Shown one piece after another: positions 1 through 12,500 of a stretch of DNA of 64,000 nucleotides; within the stretch, counting starts at the first letter, position 1; each line of letters begins with the position of its first letter. This DNA is from Antedon mediterranea. Its lineage: Eukaryota; Echinodermata; Crinoidea; Comatulida; Antedonidae. The notes under the pieces were generated by a model. The model saw nothing but the letters and a program-made list of their open reading frames with translations. It ran no database searches and was not told the DNA's origin. The position numbers and the translations under genes are program-made. The DNA is taken from positions 18,331,001-18,395,000 of the forward strand of contig NC_092680.1 of assembly GCF_964355755.1 (NCBI RefSeq), read 5' to 3'.

Positions 1-1414
1 GAATTACGTATACAATACTATACAAAACTCACTATAATTAATTTGTATTAAACACGTGGATATTTTGAATGGAATAGTTTTAATTATGGCTGAGGTGAAA
101 AAATGATACGATATATGGGTCATGCAAATCTCATGTTCGACATACATAGTACATAATGGTCATTATTATGTTCAAAGTTATGTCGTGTTAATGCATCACG
201 ATTGATCGAAGTATCACAACGAATAATGTTATTTGAATTGACACGACACGGTTGTAATAATAGTATTATTCTATTCTCACATTTATATTATGCATTAATT
301 AATCCCTCAGGAATAAGACAACCACGGGCTAGATAGCGGACTAGACGGAACAAAGTAAAATTATGATTGTTAGAAGATAGAAATCAAATATAGGCCTATA
401 TTATTTTATCTTTAATATAAAAATTATTATATATATATATGTTTTTGTTCAAAATGTATTATAGCGTCGTAAATTTAAAACGTTAAACGCGTACTTCCAA
501 GGGAACGTCTATTTATTATTTTGGACGCATTTTGACGCGTTTTGCAGGTATAGTCGTCCATTTATTACGTTTTTGGATGCGTCTGAACGCGTTTTATAAA
601 TGGAACGTCAACGTTGGTCGCGTTTTTGCAATGGAATGTCTATTTATTATGTTTTTCACTGGGTAAATTTATTTGCGCATAAAAAAGCCTTGGTTTATGC
701 GCATGCATATTTTTATTTCTACCTACATTTTTTAGCTTTAAGTTTCAGTAATAATCATTGAATCAAGAAATTGCTGTGACTTTGTGGTGTTTTTCTATTT
801 CATTTGATTAAATTATATATGTATTTTTTAATATAATTTTGGTCCGTTATCAAGGACGTAAACGCAACGCAAGCGTTTTAACCAATGACAAGCGAAGTTA
901 TAGACAGTTAGCAATCACAAGTGAATAAGCCATCGCTTGTGATTGGTCAATTCACTTGCCTTGCGTTACGTCCTTGCGTTGCGTCGCTAGTGGGAACCAC
1001 GCTTTATGGCGCGGGGAGAAAGAGAGGAGAGAGGTAGGAGGAGAGACATAAAAGATACTTTTTCTTATGTAGTAAAACTTAAACACTTGAAATAGAGTAA
1101 TAATATAATTTACTATTTCGACTTTTATGAGCAAGTATAATGTTAGTGTTTAATATCGATAAGCCCACACAATCATCACAATGAAGATATTTCTCCGGTA
1201 AATACAATACGTCAATTATAGTCAATGCTTTGTGCACTTAAAACTAAATTTATCGTTATTAGTTGTGATACTTTTCTCAGCTACAAGGACACTGAAGACG
1301 TTAATTATGATACTTAGTCATTTGCACTTTACTTAGATAGCAATTCAAGTGGTAATAAGTTTACTAAGTGACTACAATAATGAATATACTTTTTTTCTTT
1401 TTTTTTGTGTACAG
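1..1414. other. Intron or upstream sequence of the partial neuropeptide GPCR
   Basis: I see no supportable exon here. The stretch is AT-rich. At about 480-660 it has repeated short motifs (GGGAACGTCTATTTATTA-like and GACGCGTTTT-like words) that look like an old repeat, and at 846-1006 a MITE listed separately. A polypyrimidine tract at 1391-1410 leads into the acceptor of the first visible receptor exon. The receptor exons for TM1-TM4 must lie left of the window or in sequence I cannot recognise. Confidence 0.6.
846..1006. mobile_element. MITE family B copy (inverted-repeat element)
   Basis: The two halves are inverted copies built on AAGGACGTAAACGCAACGCA and its complement. The right end, GCTAGTGGGAACCACGCTTTA, matches the ends of the element at 46967-47153, so this is the same family. 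Other copies or relics are at 22765-22915, 29340-29460 and 47154-47234. No coding sequence is present. The left end has diverged from the family consensus. Confidence 0.75.
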
Positions 1415-1719
1415 GCTGATTGGATTGGAACCCGGATGTACAAGTCATACCGGGTATTCATCGCACTAGTGACGTATTTCGTTCCATTGACGATCATCTC
1501 AGTTTCATATTTTCGGGTGTGCGTTCGTCTTTGGTCGGAAATTCCAACGGAGGAATATAGTACAGGGACAGTTGCGAATGGACGTAAGAAGTTAGGACGT
1601 CGGTTTAGTACCACGCAGGCGCAGGTATTATCGAGGCGTAAAATTGCCCGGATGCTGATCGCAGTAGTTGCCGCATTCGGATTGTGCTACTTGCCGTTTA
1701 GGATAATCAATCTTATGAG
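1415..1719 (+). CDS. Neuropeptide GPCR exon with TM5, ICL3 and TM6
   Basis: The acceptor is tttttgtgtacag ending at 1414. The exon reads in phase 0 from ADWIGTRMYKSYRVF through TM5 and ICL3 to FGLCYLPFRIINLM. It ends after ATG AG (phase 2) at the donor gtcagt. The frame stays open upstream of the acceptor, but that part is a T-rich intron tract. Confidence 0.88.
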
Positions 1720-3318
1720 GTCAGTATGAAGCAAATGCTCATAACAAAGTAATATTGTACAATTCAACATCACCTTAAAACTACCACAAATATCAAGAGA
1801 TTTTCTAAAATAAAGCGGAGAGATTTTGGTAAAATCCGATTCTAAAGATGGAATGCCCAGATATATTGGACATTGAATTCTTTATTTTTAGAATCGTTTG
1901 CGTATGGTAACAATTATATTCAAATCAATGCGTAAAGCTCTGTCTACACTATCAAACTTTATGTGACAAAAATATGTGAGGTGCCCATATCATGGTAGTG
2001 ATATGCTAAAATATGGTAATGATATGACATCATCATGTCCATATATGGGCACATCACATTTTGTTGTCATATAAAGTTGATAGTGTAGACAGAGCTTAAT
2101 ATTTTCAGTTGTCGACACATTTTGACATTCGTATTGACTACAGTATTTGGTTCAGTTCTGAAATTTGTAATTGCCACACTATGAAGAGGGCATGTGGAAG
2201 CATTCGATTTGCAGCGACGTAGGCCTACAGTAACTATGAATTAGTTACGTCATGTTAGAGACATTCGGGACTCTCTCGACACAGTTTTGGAGTTGAGACG
2301 ACCAATGACCCATAATGCACTAAAGAATCAATCGATCATGTAGCCCTTACTTTACACACTGATTGGCCATTACTTGGAGGTATAACAATTATGGTGATCG
2401 GGGTTCTAGTTCTATCAGAGAACACGGTTCTATTCGAAAGCGTATTCATACCAATCTTAGTACAGTATAAATAAGTGAGTATTCCCATCATGTCACACAC
2501 AACATTATAATAATACTAAATCATTATTCTTTCTTTTCATTTAAAGAACATTCGAATATTTCAACAATTTAGACACGTATTCGGATCCGTCGATTGACAG
2601 ACGAGTTCATATATCAATACTCGTCTCCTACCTACTGGTGTATATGAACAGCGCCATCAATCCGATTATCTACAACTTTATGAGTGGTAAGTAAAACATT
2701 AGTGAAAGCCTATTTGTTCATTCAAGTGCCGCGGTTACGTCACCAATTATCAGCGTCTGATTTGATCAAAGCCTCTAATAAATTTCAAATATGAACGGGA
2801 GCATTGTAGACCCAAATAAAAACTGTTGTGCAAATTAGAATCAAATGAAAATAACTGTTCTTGAGTTCAACTCAATTTTTGAAACGGTAATCTTACCGCT
2901 GAATAGGCATATAGAGGTGGTGTCCTTTGAATAGGGGTGATGTCCCTTTAAATAGGGGTGTTCCAAAAAGAGGTTCACTTCAAATGCGACCGTCCTGCTT
3001 CAACCTAAGCTCAGCCTCAATGTACATTGTGTTTATTAAATATAGGTTAGTAATATATATTTTATCCCAACAGCAAAATTTCGGAGAGAATTTCGGTCTT
3101 CTTTATCCTGTTGCAAGATATGTTGTGATACAAGTCGTCGACCATTAATAAAGCCATCGAATCTGATCAGCCGCCAGGCCACTTTAGTTACTCACACACC
3201 GGTTCCATCAGACAGCAGAAACAATCGAGCAGCCGAAGTAACCGAGTTTGTACCGATGCTACAACACCATCAAGCTGGGATGTCACGGAAAGACCACCAC
3301 TGCATAACGCAAGCGTAG
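1415..3318 (+). CDS. Neuropeptide-type rhodopsin GPCR, 3' three exons only (TM5 to C-terminus)
   Basis: Three exons (1415-1719, 2547-2686, 3074-3318) join in frame through GT-AG introns. They encode a class A G-protein-coupled receptor from extracellular loop 2 onward. TM5 carries the proline of a YFVPLTIISVSYF segment. ICL3 is short and basic. TM6 has FGLCYLPF, corresponding to the CWxP region. TM7 has NSAINPIIYNF, the NPxxY motif, followed by helix 8 AKFRREF and a cysteine cluster suitable for palmitoylation. The RRKIAR-MLIAVV run before TM6 and the M-S-x-KFRREF helix 8 resemble orexin/allatotropin, CCK and NPFF-type receptors, so a peptide ligand is likely. The exact ligand class cannot be decided without the N-terminal half, which lies outside the window. 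The stop codon is TAG at 3316-3318. Confidence 0.9.
1933..2098. mobile_element. MITE family A copy
   Basis: The terminal inverted repeats are AAGCTCTGTCTACACTATCA and its complement at the right end. Internal inverted motifs include TGATATGACATCATCATGTCC and GGGCACATCACATTTT. The copy lies in an intron of the peptide GPCR. The same family recurs at 18537, 21900/22129, 27388, 49855, 50056, 51929 and 52897. It has no coding capacity. Confidence 0.85.
2547..2686 (+). CDS. Neuropeptide GPCR exon with ECL3 and TM7
   Basis: The acceptor is tttcatttaaag. The first base completes an arginine codon. The exon encodes an acidic ECL3 (TFEYFNNLDTYSDPS) and TM7 ending NSAINPIIYNFMS. It ends in phase 1 at donor gtaagt. 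Confidence 0.9.
3074..3318 (+). CDS. Neuropeptide GPCR last coding exon (helix 8 and C-tail)
   Basis: The acceptor is tatcccaacag. The exon begins with AKFRREFRSSLSCCKICC, a typical amphipathic helix 8 with cysteines. The C-tail is rich in Ser, Thr and Arg and ends at TAG. A palindromic MITE (3346-3542) starts 28 bases after the stop, so it probably lies in the 3' UTR. An AATAAA-like site is near 3778. Confidence 0.87.
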
Positions 3319-3345
3319 ATTATTAACGTGTGCACCATACCATAC

Positions 3346-3542
3346 TAAAGGGCCTTTCACACCTGTTCCGGCACGGTTCCGGTCCGGCGAATCGAACGCC
3401 AGTGTTTCGTTTTCACGACGCTCCACGCGGCCAAGCACCAATCGATATGCGCGTAGCCGCGTAAAAACGAAACATTGACGTTCTATTGGATTTGCCGTCG
3501 CCGGACCGGAACCGTGCCGGAACAGGTGTGAAAGGCCCTTTA
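3346..3542. mobile_element. Palindromic MITE with about 45-bp perfect terminal inverted repeats
   Basis: The left end starts TAAAGGGCCTTTCACACCTG and continues GC-rich to about 3390. The right end is its exact inverted copy. The GC content is far above that of the surroundings. Only one full copy is seen in this window. The open frames inside it arise from the palindrome and are not genes. Confidence 0.85.
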
Positions 3543-6480
3543 AGCGAGAAACTATATAACGTAATGTCGGTATAACGCGCACAAAGAAAGCTTTCAAGCG
3601 TATCATAAAGTTGGAATTTCAATACGGAAACCCTGTGGAAAGCATACTTGAATTGCGGAGAATACTCATGCAACCGAAAATTAACCAAAACTAACCTATA
3701 TTGTAGCATGGATACAATCATTGAGTTGCCTACTGTAAACTACGTATGTTGTATGTACCGGGTGCCGGTGGTGTTATAATAAAAAATGCCATCATCTTTT
3801 TTATTTATTAAAGTTATATACAATATTCTAAATGAGAAACATGCGTACAAAACAATTGTACTTTATGGTCTCGTTCGATCATAATGGGGCTTTGCTATGT
3901 CGAGAGTCGCAGCGCACCAATAACGCAACAAGTTTAATATTATTTTGTTGGGAAAAATTCTTGAGAATGTTAAGAGAAAAGCTGGGAATGTCATGGGTTT
4001 TCCCCTTTTGCGATGTTTCCGCCACAAGGAGCATTCACAGGACCGATTTGGTTCAAATAAGCGGATGATATTATAACTCAATAATTGAAAAGTGCTCGTT
4101 TATTTTGAAATAGTTAATGGGAGGTTGTTTATACGGTAATTACATTATTGCTTGCCTTTGAATGCACGCGTCACTTTTCTCTCTGACACGGACGAATTAT
4201 TGAACAAATACAAAAGATACGTATTTATCACATAAAACGATAAATGATTTATGATGAATGATTCTTGATTCAAAAATGATAAATGATTTATGATGTTTTT
4301 AAACAAAACATAATGGAGTATAAATGGTTTAATTATTTTGCTGTGACGTCAGTCCTCGAAAAAGGCAATCCATCAAATAAGGTCAATGATTTAAAGAGGC
4401 AGGCTAATCAGTACTACAAAAAGTGCTCTATTAATCTGTGGTACGTTTAACTTCATCATAAATAAAACGCGTAAATGTTGTCAGAAAAGCCCTTTACGGG
4501 TAAAGCTACGTTTCACAGAACGGAAGAAGACGGCGCCGTGTTGTTTTAAATCATATATACAGAATTGAACGTCTTCCGTTTCGTGAAACGAATGTAGTTT
4601 TAGTCAACTGCTAATATCACTCGATTCTTTGCACTGTATCTCCACATATGATTCCAAGTATGATAACCACGCACGTTTAAGTCGAGCGCACACTGAAAAC
4701 AATCGTCATCATGTGCGTTGTTCTACTAGGGTTTCCTTCCGTGTTAAAAGTTAGGTATCGTTATGTACAGATGTGTTATTATTAGGTATCAATACATATT
4801 GATAAGAATGCTAATGACAGATGTAGGACCTACCACCGGTGTGACAATGATGTATGCGACTACAATAGACATTTTACATAATGACTTGACCTAATGTTCC
4901 GACATCTCACTAGACCAAAAGAATAGACAGACTATAGACACGATTACTTACAATTTGTAGTATTTGTAAAAACAATGGAATCAAAAAATTGTACCATATT
5001 TACGGACGAGAACATTAGCGTAGCTGATAATATATATATACAGGAATACAAGGACAGAATGTATATAATTTACGAATTTATTAAATAACAAACTGTATTT
5101 CTACAATTTAATTTCTAAATATCGTGCAATTTACCACGACAAAACGACCATGCAGCAGACATGTATTATTTCAAATAATGAAAGGTTGTCGCGTGAAAGT
5201 ATGTCGCATAATTCGATATTATAAAATACTGTGAACTCATCCCAAATATGCACAAGATTTTCTTCGAGGCAATTATAGGATATTTGCAATATGTTCATAG
5301 CAAAATTAAAAATCAATCAGGCACTACATACTGTAGCACTTGTCACATGTTTGCGCTCTGTGGGTAACCAACTTATGGTATATCAAAGTAGTAACTTTAC
5401 TAAAACTGCACGCGGCCGGCTTTTCATCTTTTAAATTTGAATCGATGTATTTTTAAAGATACATTTTTAAAAAGAATGTCAACCGACACTGACCTTTTCA
5501 TTGAAACGTTTTAATTTTTTTTTTCAAATTTAATTTAGTGCACCTTTAACTCGACTATGTTTACATTTACAACAAAAACGTAAATCATCTTGGCTCGTGC
5601 GTCAGCAAGCCTTTACCATTAGTAAATTTCATAGATGCATTTTGACAGCATTATTCCCCCTGGTCACGTGGTAATTGCATTGCAAAAGCTATTATAGGAG
5701 AAATCTAACAACATCGTTGGCTCCCTCACTTTAAGCCTGTTTAACATTTGCTCACTGGGACATTCATTGCATAAACAGGTCTTGATAAGTATTTGGATAG
5801 AAAATAAATATTATTCACGGCAAAGGTGCAATGTCACTCCTTGGCTGCAAAATGACATTTTTAATGAATTTATACAATGCGATTTATAATATAATTTTTA
5901 AAACATCTTTATCATTATCACTGGATGGCAGCCAATTTCAGAAACATTATACGTAATCAATTAAAATTGGTTTGTTTTGTTCTGATGCAAATCAAGTTAT
6001 AATTTTCTGTTGATAAAATTATATAATTTGGGTAACAATAAGTGACCTACTACCCTAAATTCAGAAATAATTTCTTACAATTTAACTTTATTTCGTTGCG
6101 ATACATTACATGCGATTGCCATATCGTATCAAGATATGAATCAAAATGTCGGTTCACGTATGTTTAAAATTACTGTAATGTGTGAGGGAGATTTTCCTTA
6201 CAAACCTTAGGCGTATCTGACTAACCGATTAATCTGTTCTTCTGTTGGAAAACAAAAAGTAGGCCTTATATGTACGAACGTCAACCAAGAAATAATAATA
6301 TAGGCCTATCAATGGAAAACTTTAAGTTCTATATAATGACATCGTCAAAATGCTTCACTCAGGCTTAAACTTATCCGGGTAGCGATTTTTTTTTTTCGTA
6401 CATAAGTTATGTGAAAGCCGAACTATAATAACTAAACCTAACCCAGTAAATAATCTCTCTCTCGCTATAAAGTATAAAGA
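3543..6480. other. Intergenic sequence with no gene recognised
   Basis: This stretch is AT-rich. Apart from the small inverted-repeat element at 4500-4604 it holds only short simple-sequence tracts, such as TA repeats near 5029 and ATAAATGATTTATGATG-type near-palindromes at 4200-4320. Open frames here are short, biased and on both strands. None shows a recognisable domain or a splice context I trust. Confidence 0.5.
4500..4604. mobile_element. Short inverted-repeat element (about 105 bp)
   Basis: The left arm has AAAGCTACGTTTCACAGAAC followed by GGAAGAAGACGG. The right arm has CGTCTTCCGTTTCGTGAAAC and then GTAGTTTTA, an imperfect inverted copy. This is the structure of a minimal MITE. Only one copy was noticed. 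Confidence 0.6.
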
Positions 6481-6483
6481 TTC

Positions 6484-6556
6484 GGATATGGGATTCGAAC
6501 CCCATACATCGACATGTAACGTCGATAGTCTAATCCACTCGACTACACAGACGGCT
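6484..6556 (-). repeat. tRNA-like sequence with A and B boxes (SINE head or tRNA pseudogene)
   Basis: On the minus strand an A-box-like TAGTCGAGTGG and a B box GGGTTCGAATCCC sit at tRNA spacing, with an anticodon-type hairpin (TCGAC/GTCGA) between them. The 5' and 3' acceptor halves do not pair. It is therefore better read as a tRNA-derived repeat than as a functional tRNA. Confidence 0.5.
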
Positions 6557-8260
6557 CGACAGAAAGCCTTTGCATTAGCGAATTGTAGTTACACCTTATG
6601 TATATGACTAATGATTATTCATGTATATTTTTGTTTTAGTTTCATGACGGGTCCCCAACTCATGTACGAAAAGAAATATCGCATCCGGGTAAGTTGTTTC
6701 TATGGGTACAAAATTCGCTAACGTTGATGGGTAGGAACCAACACGCGCGTACACAATTATTTTGTTTGAATAAATTGTTTCTATCGACGAATTAAAGTAC
6801 GTTATTTAACATTACACAAGTCGATGCTGAAACTGAGTGTGTATTTATTTTTTTATGTCGATCAAATTCAAGATATAAATTACGTCTTTCCCAACGAATT
6901 CTAAAACGCTTTATACATTGAAGAATGTGTTTTTCTTATATCTTATTAATATTATGCTTTACAACAATGACTTTTGTGTAATATAGTATCAATTTCACTT
7001 TTAGCTAAAAATATGTTTTAAAATGATATAGCAGCATGTATATACATTTATATACGGTAGATTATTTGTCAAATAAAACAGAAGATTATGAAACTAATTA
7101 CAGGTATTGTCTTCTGTTATATTTTTATTTCAGTCACTTAATATATCATAATATTTTTCCTCTTCATATTTATTTAATCATTAACAAAAGATGACGATTT
7201 ATACATACATCATCATGGAGGATGATTTGTATCTATGTTGTCTTGTGTACCCGGCATTATAATAACGCAATTAAAATTACCGGAATTAATTTGATGAGAT
7301 AACATCACAAGGGAGAAAATGCTCCCTTATCAGCACGAACCTAGTAATTTGATCAGACGAATTTTAATTAAATCTAAGGATAAATACAACTACATGTTGC
7401 TTCCGAACTACATAAGCTTACATTAACACATGTTTATTATATTTATATTACATGTTTTAAAATCAAAGAAACCAAACACAGGACACTGAGCTCGTCTTGC
7501 CAAGATAGGAACTCGTAACAGTCCTTTAATCTTACGTCTGGCTGCGACAAATACCAACTTCTGTACTGTGAAATGTAAATGTTTACGCGACGCGCGGTGT
7601 CTATTATTGGGCGTGGAACTGATCCGTGTCGGATCCACAGATAAACCCTTTGATCTCCGGAGCTCTTCATCCTGCTAGATTGCCTGGTTATAACTTAAGA
7701 TCTCCACCTAGGTGTAAAAATTGGTACCTGTTATAAGTCACAACACAACTGCGCTGATTACTACCACATTTATTGCAGCACTGTTTCCAAACGTATTTGA
7801 TTATTGGGGTAATATTGTGAAGCATGATAAAGCGCTTAACGTATAAATTAGTGAAATGCTTGGCAACATTCACAGTAACAACATATGATATTGAAGATAC
7901 AGTTATTAATATTTTAATACGATTTGATGAAGTCACAAATTAATATAAGTCTATAAATTTTCCTTAATTCACTAGCTATTTAACATTCTGTGGACATTAA
8001 AATTAAAAAACGAAAAAGACATAACAAAAGAAAATTGTATGAAAAAGTGACTAAAAGAATAACACCACACACGATGGATAAATGGGGACAGACTAGAGAG
8101 CAACAATACAATTAAGAAAAGATTTCTGTAGAGTTTGTACGTGTTAGTTTATTGTACAATCTTTTCCTCTATCAACACACACGGGATATCAAGGGACCAC
8201 AATTGTACTGGAATGTTTATATGAAAATGTGAACATCAACGAATAATGCTATATAGATAC
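6557..8260. other. Intergenic sequence with no gene recognised
   Basis: I see no supportable gene or element in this AT-rich stretch. The short open frames around 7423-7936 have no recognisable domain and no flanking splice signals that connect to anything. Confidence 0.45.
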
Positions 8261-8261
8261 T

Positions 8262-9157
8262 TTTAGATACTAAAAGATAGTGCTACATCGATAGTTTAAG
8301 AGACACCAAAGAATAGTGCTACATCGATAGTTTAAGAGGCACCAAAGAATAGTGCTACATCGATACTTTAAGAGACACCAATAATGGTGCTACATCGATA
8401 CTTTAAGAGACACCAATAATGGTGCTATATCGATACTTTAAGAGACACCAATAATGGTGCTACATCGATACTTTAAGAGACACCAATAATGGTGCTACAT
8501 CGGTACTTTAAGAGACACCAATAATGGTGCTACATCGATAGTTTAAGAGACACCAATAATGGTGTTATATCGATACTTTAAGAGACACCAATAATGGTGC
8601 TACATCGATACTTTAAGAGACACCAATAATGGTGCTATATCGATACTTTAAGAGATACCAATAATGGTGCTACATCAGTACTTTAATAGACACCAATAAT
8701 GGTGCTACATCGATACTTTAAGAGACACCAAAGAATAGTGCTACATCGATACTTTAAGAGACACCAATAATGGTGCTACATCGATACTTTAAGAGACACC
8801 AATAATGGTGCTACATCGATACTTTAATAGACACCAAAGAATAGTGCTACATCGATACTTTAAGAGACACCAATAATGGTGCTACATCGATACTTTAAGA
8901 GACACCAATAATGGTGCTACATCGATACTTTAAGGGACACCAATAATGGTGCTACATCGATACTTTAAGAGACACCAATAATGGTGCTACATTGATACTT
9001 TAAGAGACACCAATAATGGTGCTACATCGATACTTTAAGAGAAACCAATAATGGTGCTACATCGATACTTTAACAGACACCAAAGAATAGTGCTACATCG
9101 ATACTTTAAGAGACACCAATAATGGTGCTACATCGATACTTTAAGAGAAACCAATAA
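8262..9157. repeat. 35-bp minisatellite, about 25 copies
   Basis: The unit is CTACATCGATACTTTAAGAG plus ACACCAATAATGGTG, 35 bp. A 36-bp variant carries AAAGAATAGTG in place of AATAATGGTG and occurs near both ends and in the interior. The array is highly uniform, with scattered single-base changes. Most units contain ATCGAT. It lies between the peptide GPCR and the 3' end of CBR4 and encodes nothing continuous. Confidence 0.95.
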
Positions 9158-9557
9158 TAAGTGCACAAAGCATTGCCAAACTCAGCAATTGTTTAAGCTT
9201 TGCAATGCATATATTTTAGTCAAATTTTGTATGATAACCTACGTTATTCATATCTTATGTGTGCGGTCTGCAAATCGATTTCTATATGCATTTTACAAGT
9301 GTGTATTTTCCAAACAAAAATTGGAACACTGGCGGATGGACTATTAATGTAAAAAAAAGACAATACAGACTTGGGGCAAGTGAAGTCTACCACGAGAGAC
9401 ACCACATAGGTGCAGTAAAATTAAGACACCCTTCCAAAATAGTTTTTCAAAAGAACTGTGTTTTGCATAAAACAGTTTTAAATATGAATTATTTTGATCA
9501 AAACCAACTTGTATTTACCACATGTCCCTTTGGTTCATCAAACTTTCCCATGTTTTC

Positions 9558-9596
9558 CTACATGTTTAAATGTAGACCGCCATCAACAACAATAAC
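9558..9596 (-). CDS. CBR4: CBR4 coding exon 5 (short terminal exon)
   Basis: This 39-bp exon follows cgttttttcag. It reads [12 protein letters not shown] and a TAG stop, matching the conserved V-VDGGL terminus of CBR4. It supplies the C-terminal strand of the SDR core. It is easily missed because of its size and because a longer antisense open frame covers it. Confidence 0.9.
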   Translation of the reverse strand, partial: VIVVDGGLHLNM

Positions 9597-12500
9597 CTGA
9601 AAAAACGACATTATTTTGTTCAATTATGTTGTTCATGTTGTGTACTAAAAGTAATATAGCGCCCTCTGGAATGAGAAGGAATGTATTGTGGTTATGTAGT
9701 ACTGTCATTATTTTTTTTTCATACGCATCCAACAGCGAGCACAAACTCACCAATTACAGGATGTTAAACTATTTTATAATTTATCATGCTAATAAAAAGT
9801 CTTATTTGAGGCTTAGGGAGTGGAGTTGAAAAGAGTCGTGAGTTACAACCCTGGCACTAGGTCAGGATTGAACCCCGGACGTTGCAATTGGAAGGCAAGC
9901 ATGTTAACCACCAAGCTACAGCTCCACTATTGTAATGGCCTACAATAAATGTTACAGTTACTTGAATGTTGTTGCTTGCATTTATTCAGTCTCTGAGTAA
10001 TAGAGAGACATATTAAAATTTATTAATAATATTCACACCTGTCCTGTGATATATGTAGAATTTATAAGAAACATGGCAACATTGCCAACTTCAGCTGGAT
10101 CTCCAAATCGTTGTAAAGGAATTGTTTTTGTAAACTGATCCTCCGATAAAGACTTTGTCATATCTGTTCTGATAAAACCTGTTAAAAGATACACAATACA
10201 AGAATAAGCAAATTTAACACTTAATGGTACCACAATATATAGCTAACTGGGAAAATTCCCCTAGCCTGCCTGCATTAGGGCTGTTATCAACAGTAAACAT
10301 CAATTTTCCACCGGGTAGAAGGTGTGCTTATATGTCGACATGCAACTCAATTTAACTGTGTTGAGGTTGAGGTAAACGCTCCAAGCAACTGCAATTTGAG
10401 CGCAACTGAAAACATTTAATTGCGTCACACATGTAGTAAGCGTAATGTAACCAGTAGTGGTCAGTTCGATGTTTTCTTGTAAGCAGTCGTGCATACTGGT
10501 TAACTATACAATTACGACTCGCACTTGTTATGGTAACCACGACTAGTTACAATCAGGTCCAGTGTGGACATAAGCGCTCACTCGCTGGTTCCTTTCAGTT
10601 ATGTTTAGTTGCTCGACAATTTGACATAAGTTTCTTGCAGTTGAATTTAATTTTTTTTTTCTTACGCATCCAACAGCAAGTAACTCGCCAATTACAGGAT
10701 GGATAAACTATTTTATAATTTATTGTGCTTATCAACTAAGTCTCATTTGAGGCTAAGGGAGTGGAGTTGAAAGAGTCTGGATTAAACCCCGGACCTTGAG
10801 ATTGGAAGGCAAGCATGTTAATCACTAAGCTACAGCTCTACTACGAGTTCTGTGTCGACACCTTTTTACCGAACGGCATGTGATGCACAATTAACTAATC
10901 AAATGGCACAAATACAATCAGGTGTGTTATAAAACTTAGTATTATGTACCTGGAGCGATAAGGTTGACAGAGACATTCTTTGAGGCTACCTCCTTAGCTA
11001 ATGATTTAGTAAATCCAATGAGGCCAGATTTAGTGGCACTGTAAACAGTTGAGCCTGTATTGCCACGTAGACCAAGAACACTCCCTAAAATATGAAGAAA
11101 TTATAATCTGTTATATACAAACATGCAGGTATTTACATTTGAAGGTTTTACAAATATGGGGAAAGTATACTGTAATTTTTAAACAGGGTTCATACACAAT
11201 TTCCAGAGCTGAAAATATAGATTTCAAAAAATAAAATTTCCACAATGTAACAATGCAGATGACATTTATTATTAATATTAAAAACATTTGTGTATGGGTG
11301 TATGGCACCTAGTACACAACCATGTTTCCTCTTCTTTTCAAGTATTAGATACCCCCACTGGCTGTATGATGTAATGTAGAAGTCATAAATAATGTCTATT
11401 GAATAGCACCTGAACTGGTTCATGCATACAATCCATACCAATATTCAAAATGGATCCCTTTTTCCGTTTCACCATGCCCCTTAAGACTGCCTGACTGGTG
11501 ATTATTGATGCTAGAAGGTTGGTGTGCAGCAGCTCTTCGATGGCATCTGGCGATGTCCGCAGAAGGAGTCCATCTCGCGTGATACCGGCTGCATTAACCA
11601 TGACATCAACATTTCCTTCAAATGACTCTTCTACAGTCTGCAACCCGTTTTTTACAGTGCTTGGGTCTGTAACATCACATACTACTGGTAAGACACTGCC
11701 ATGTGTTTCAGAGTTATCTGCTAAACAAATTAGAATCAAAACACGTTTTAAGGCAACAGAAACACACATAATAAAATACAATAGTTATATAATTGTCATC
11801 ATAAATAGGCCTACACATTTTATACAGTATAGTATACACAAATAGTGGGTGTATTGTAGGCCTAGCCTGTATAGTTTCAACTACGGCCCAACCAGGGCAT
11901 ACTGAGAAACACGTCGTAGCTAAATGGCCAAGGTCTATAGTACGGGAATACAGGTCAACCCGTACCCATGCCAACTCGTACCCACCAACTCGTACCCAAA
12001 TTTTGGCTTACTCGTACCCAAAATTTTGGCTGACCCGTACCCATCATTGGCTGACCCGTACCCATCATTGGCTGGCCCGTACCCAAGTTTAATGCTATTT
12101 AAAGTATATTTATATTACATTTAAACCCAGTTTTATTAAATTTTTACATACCAATCATATGTTCGATATTATAATGGCAAAAACTATTGACCTAAAATGT
12201 ATAATAATATGTACAGACTCGTACGAAAAAAGCACAGCTTTCATCGTATTTGCGCGCGTACGTCGTATTTGGTAAAGTTAATACTTGAGGGCGCTGTTTT
12301 ATATGGCTCTGTGGAAGATGTCAGTGGTCGGCTGTGCTGCATTCATTTTTTTTTCATTTATGAGTTATTTATCTATTATTTTCTACGAATAGTAGTACAT
12401 GGAAATTGAAATACCCACTAGTCTGTGATGATGAAAACTTGAATTATTAAAAGTAAACATGAATATCTTTTATACATAATTTGTATTTTCATTTTATTTT

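Noticed and set aside
3283-3721. Two overlapping 100-codon minus-strand frames
   Set aside because: They lie over the GC-rich palindromic MITE at 3346-3542, whose composition removes stop codons.
8262-9157. CRISPR array
   Set aside because: The units are contiguous with no unique spacers, and the genome is clearly animal nuclear.
9259-9600. 113-codon plus-strand open frame
   Set aside because: It runs antisense across the terminal CBR4 exon and has no recognisable domain. The minus-strand exon has a matching splice site, phase and conserved end.
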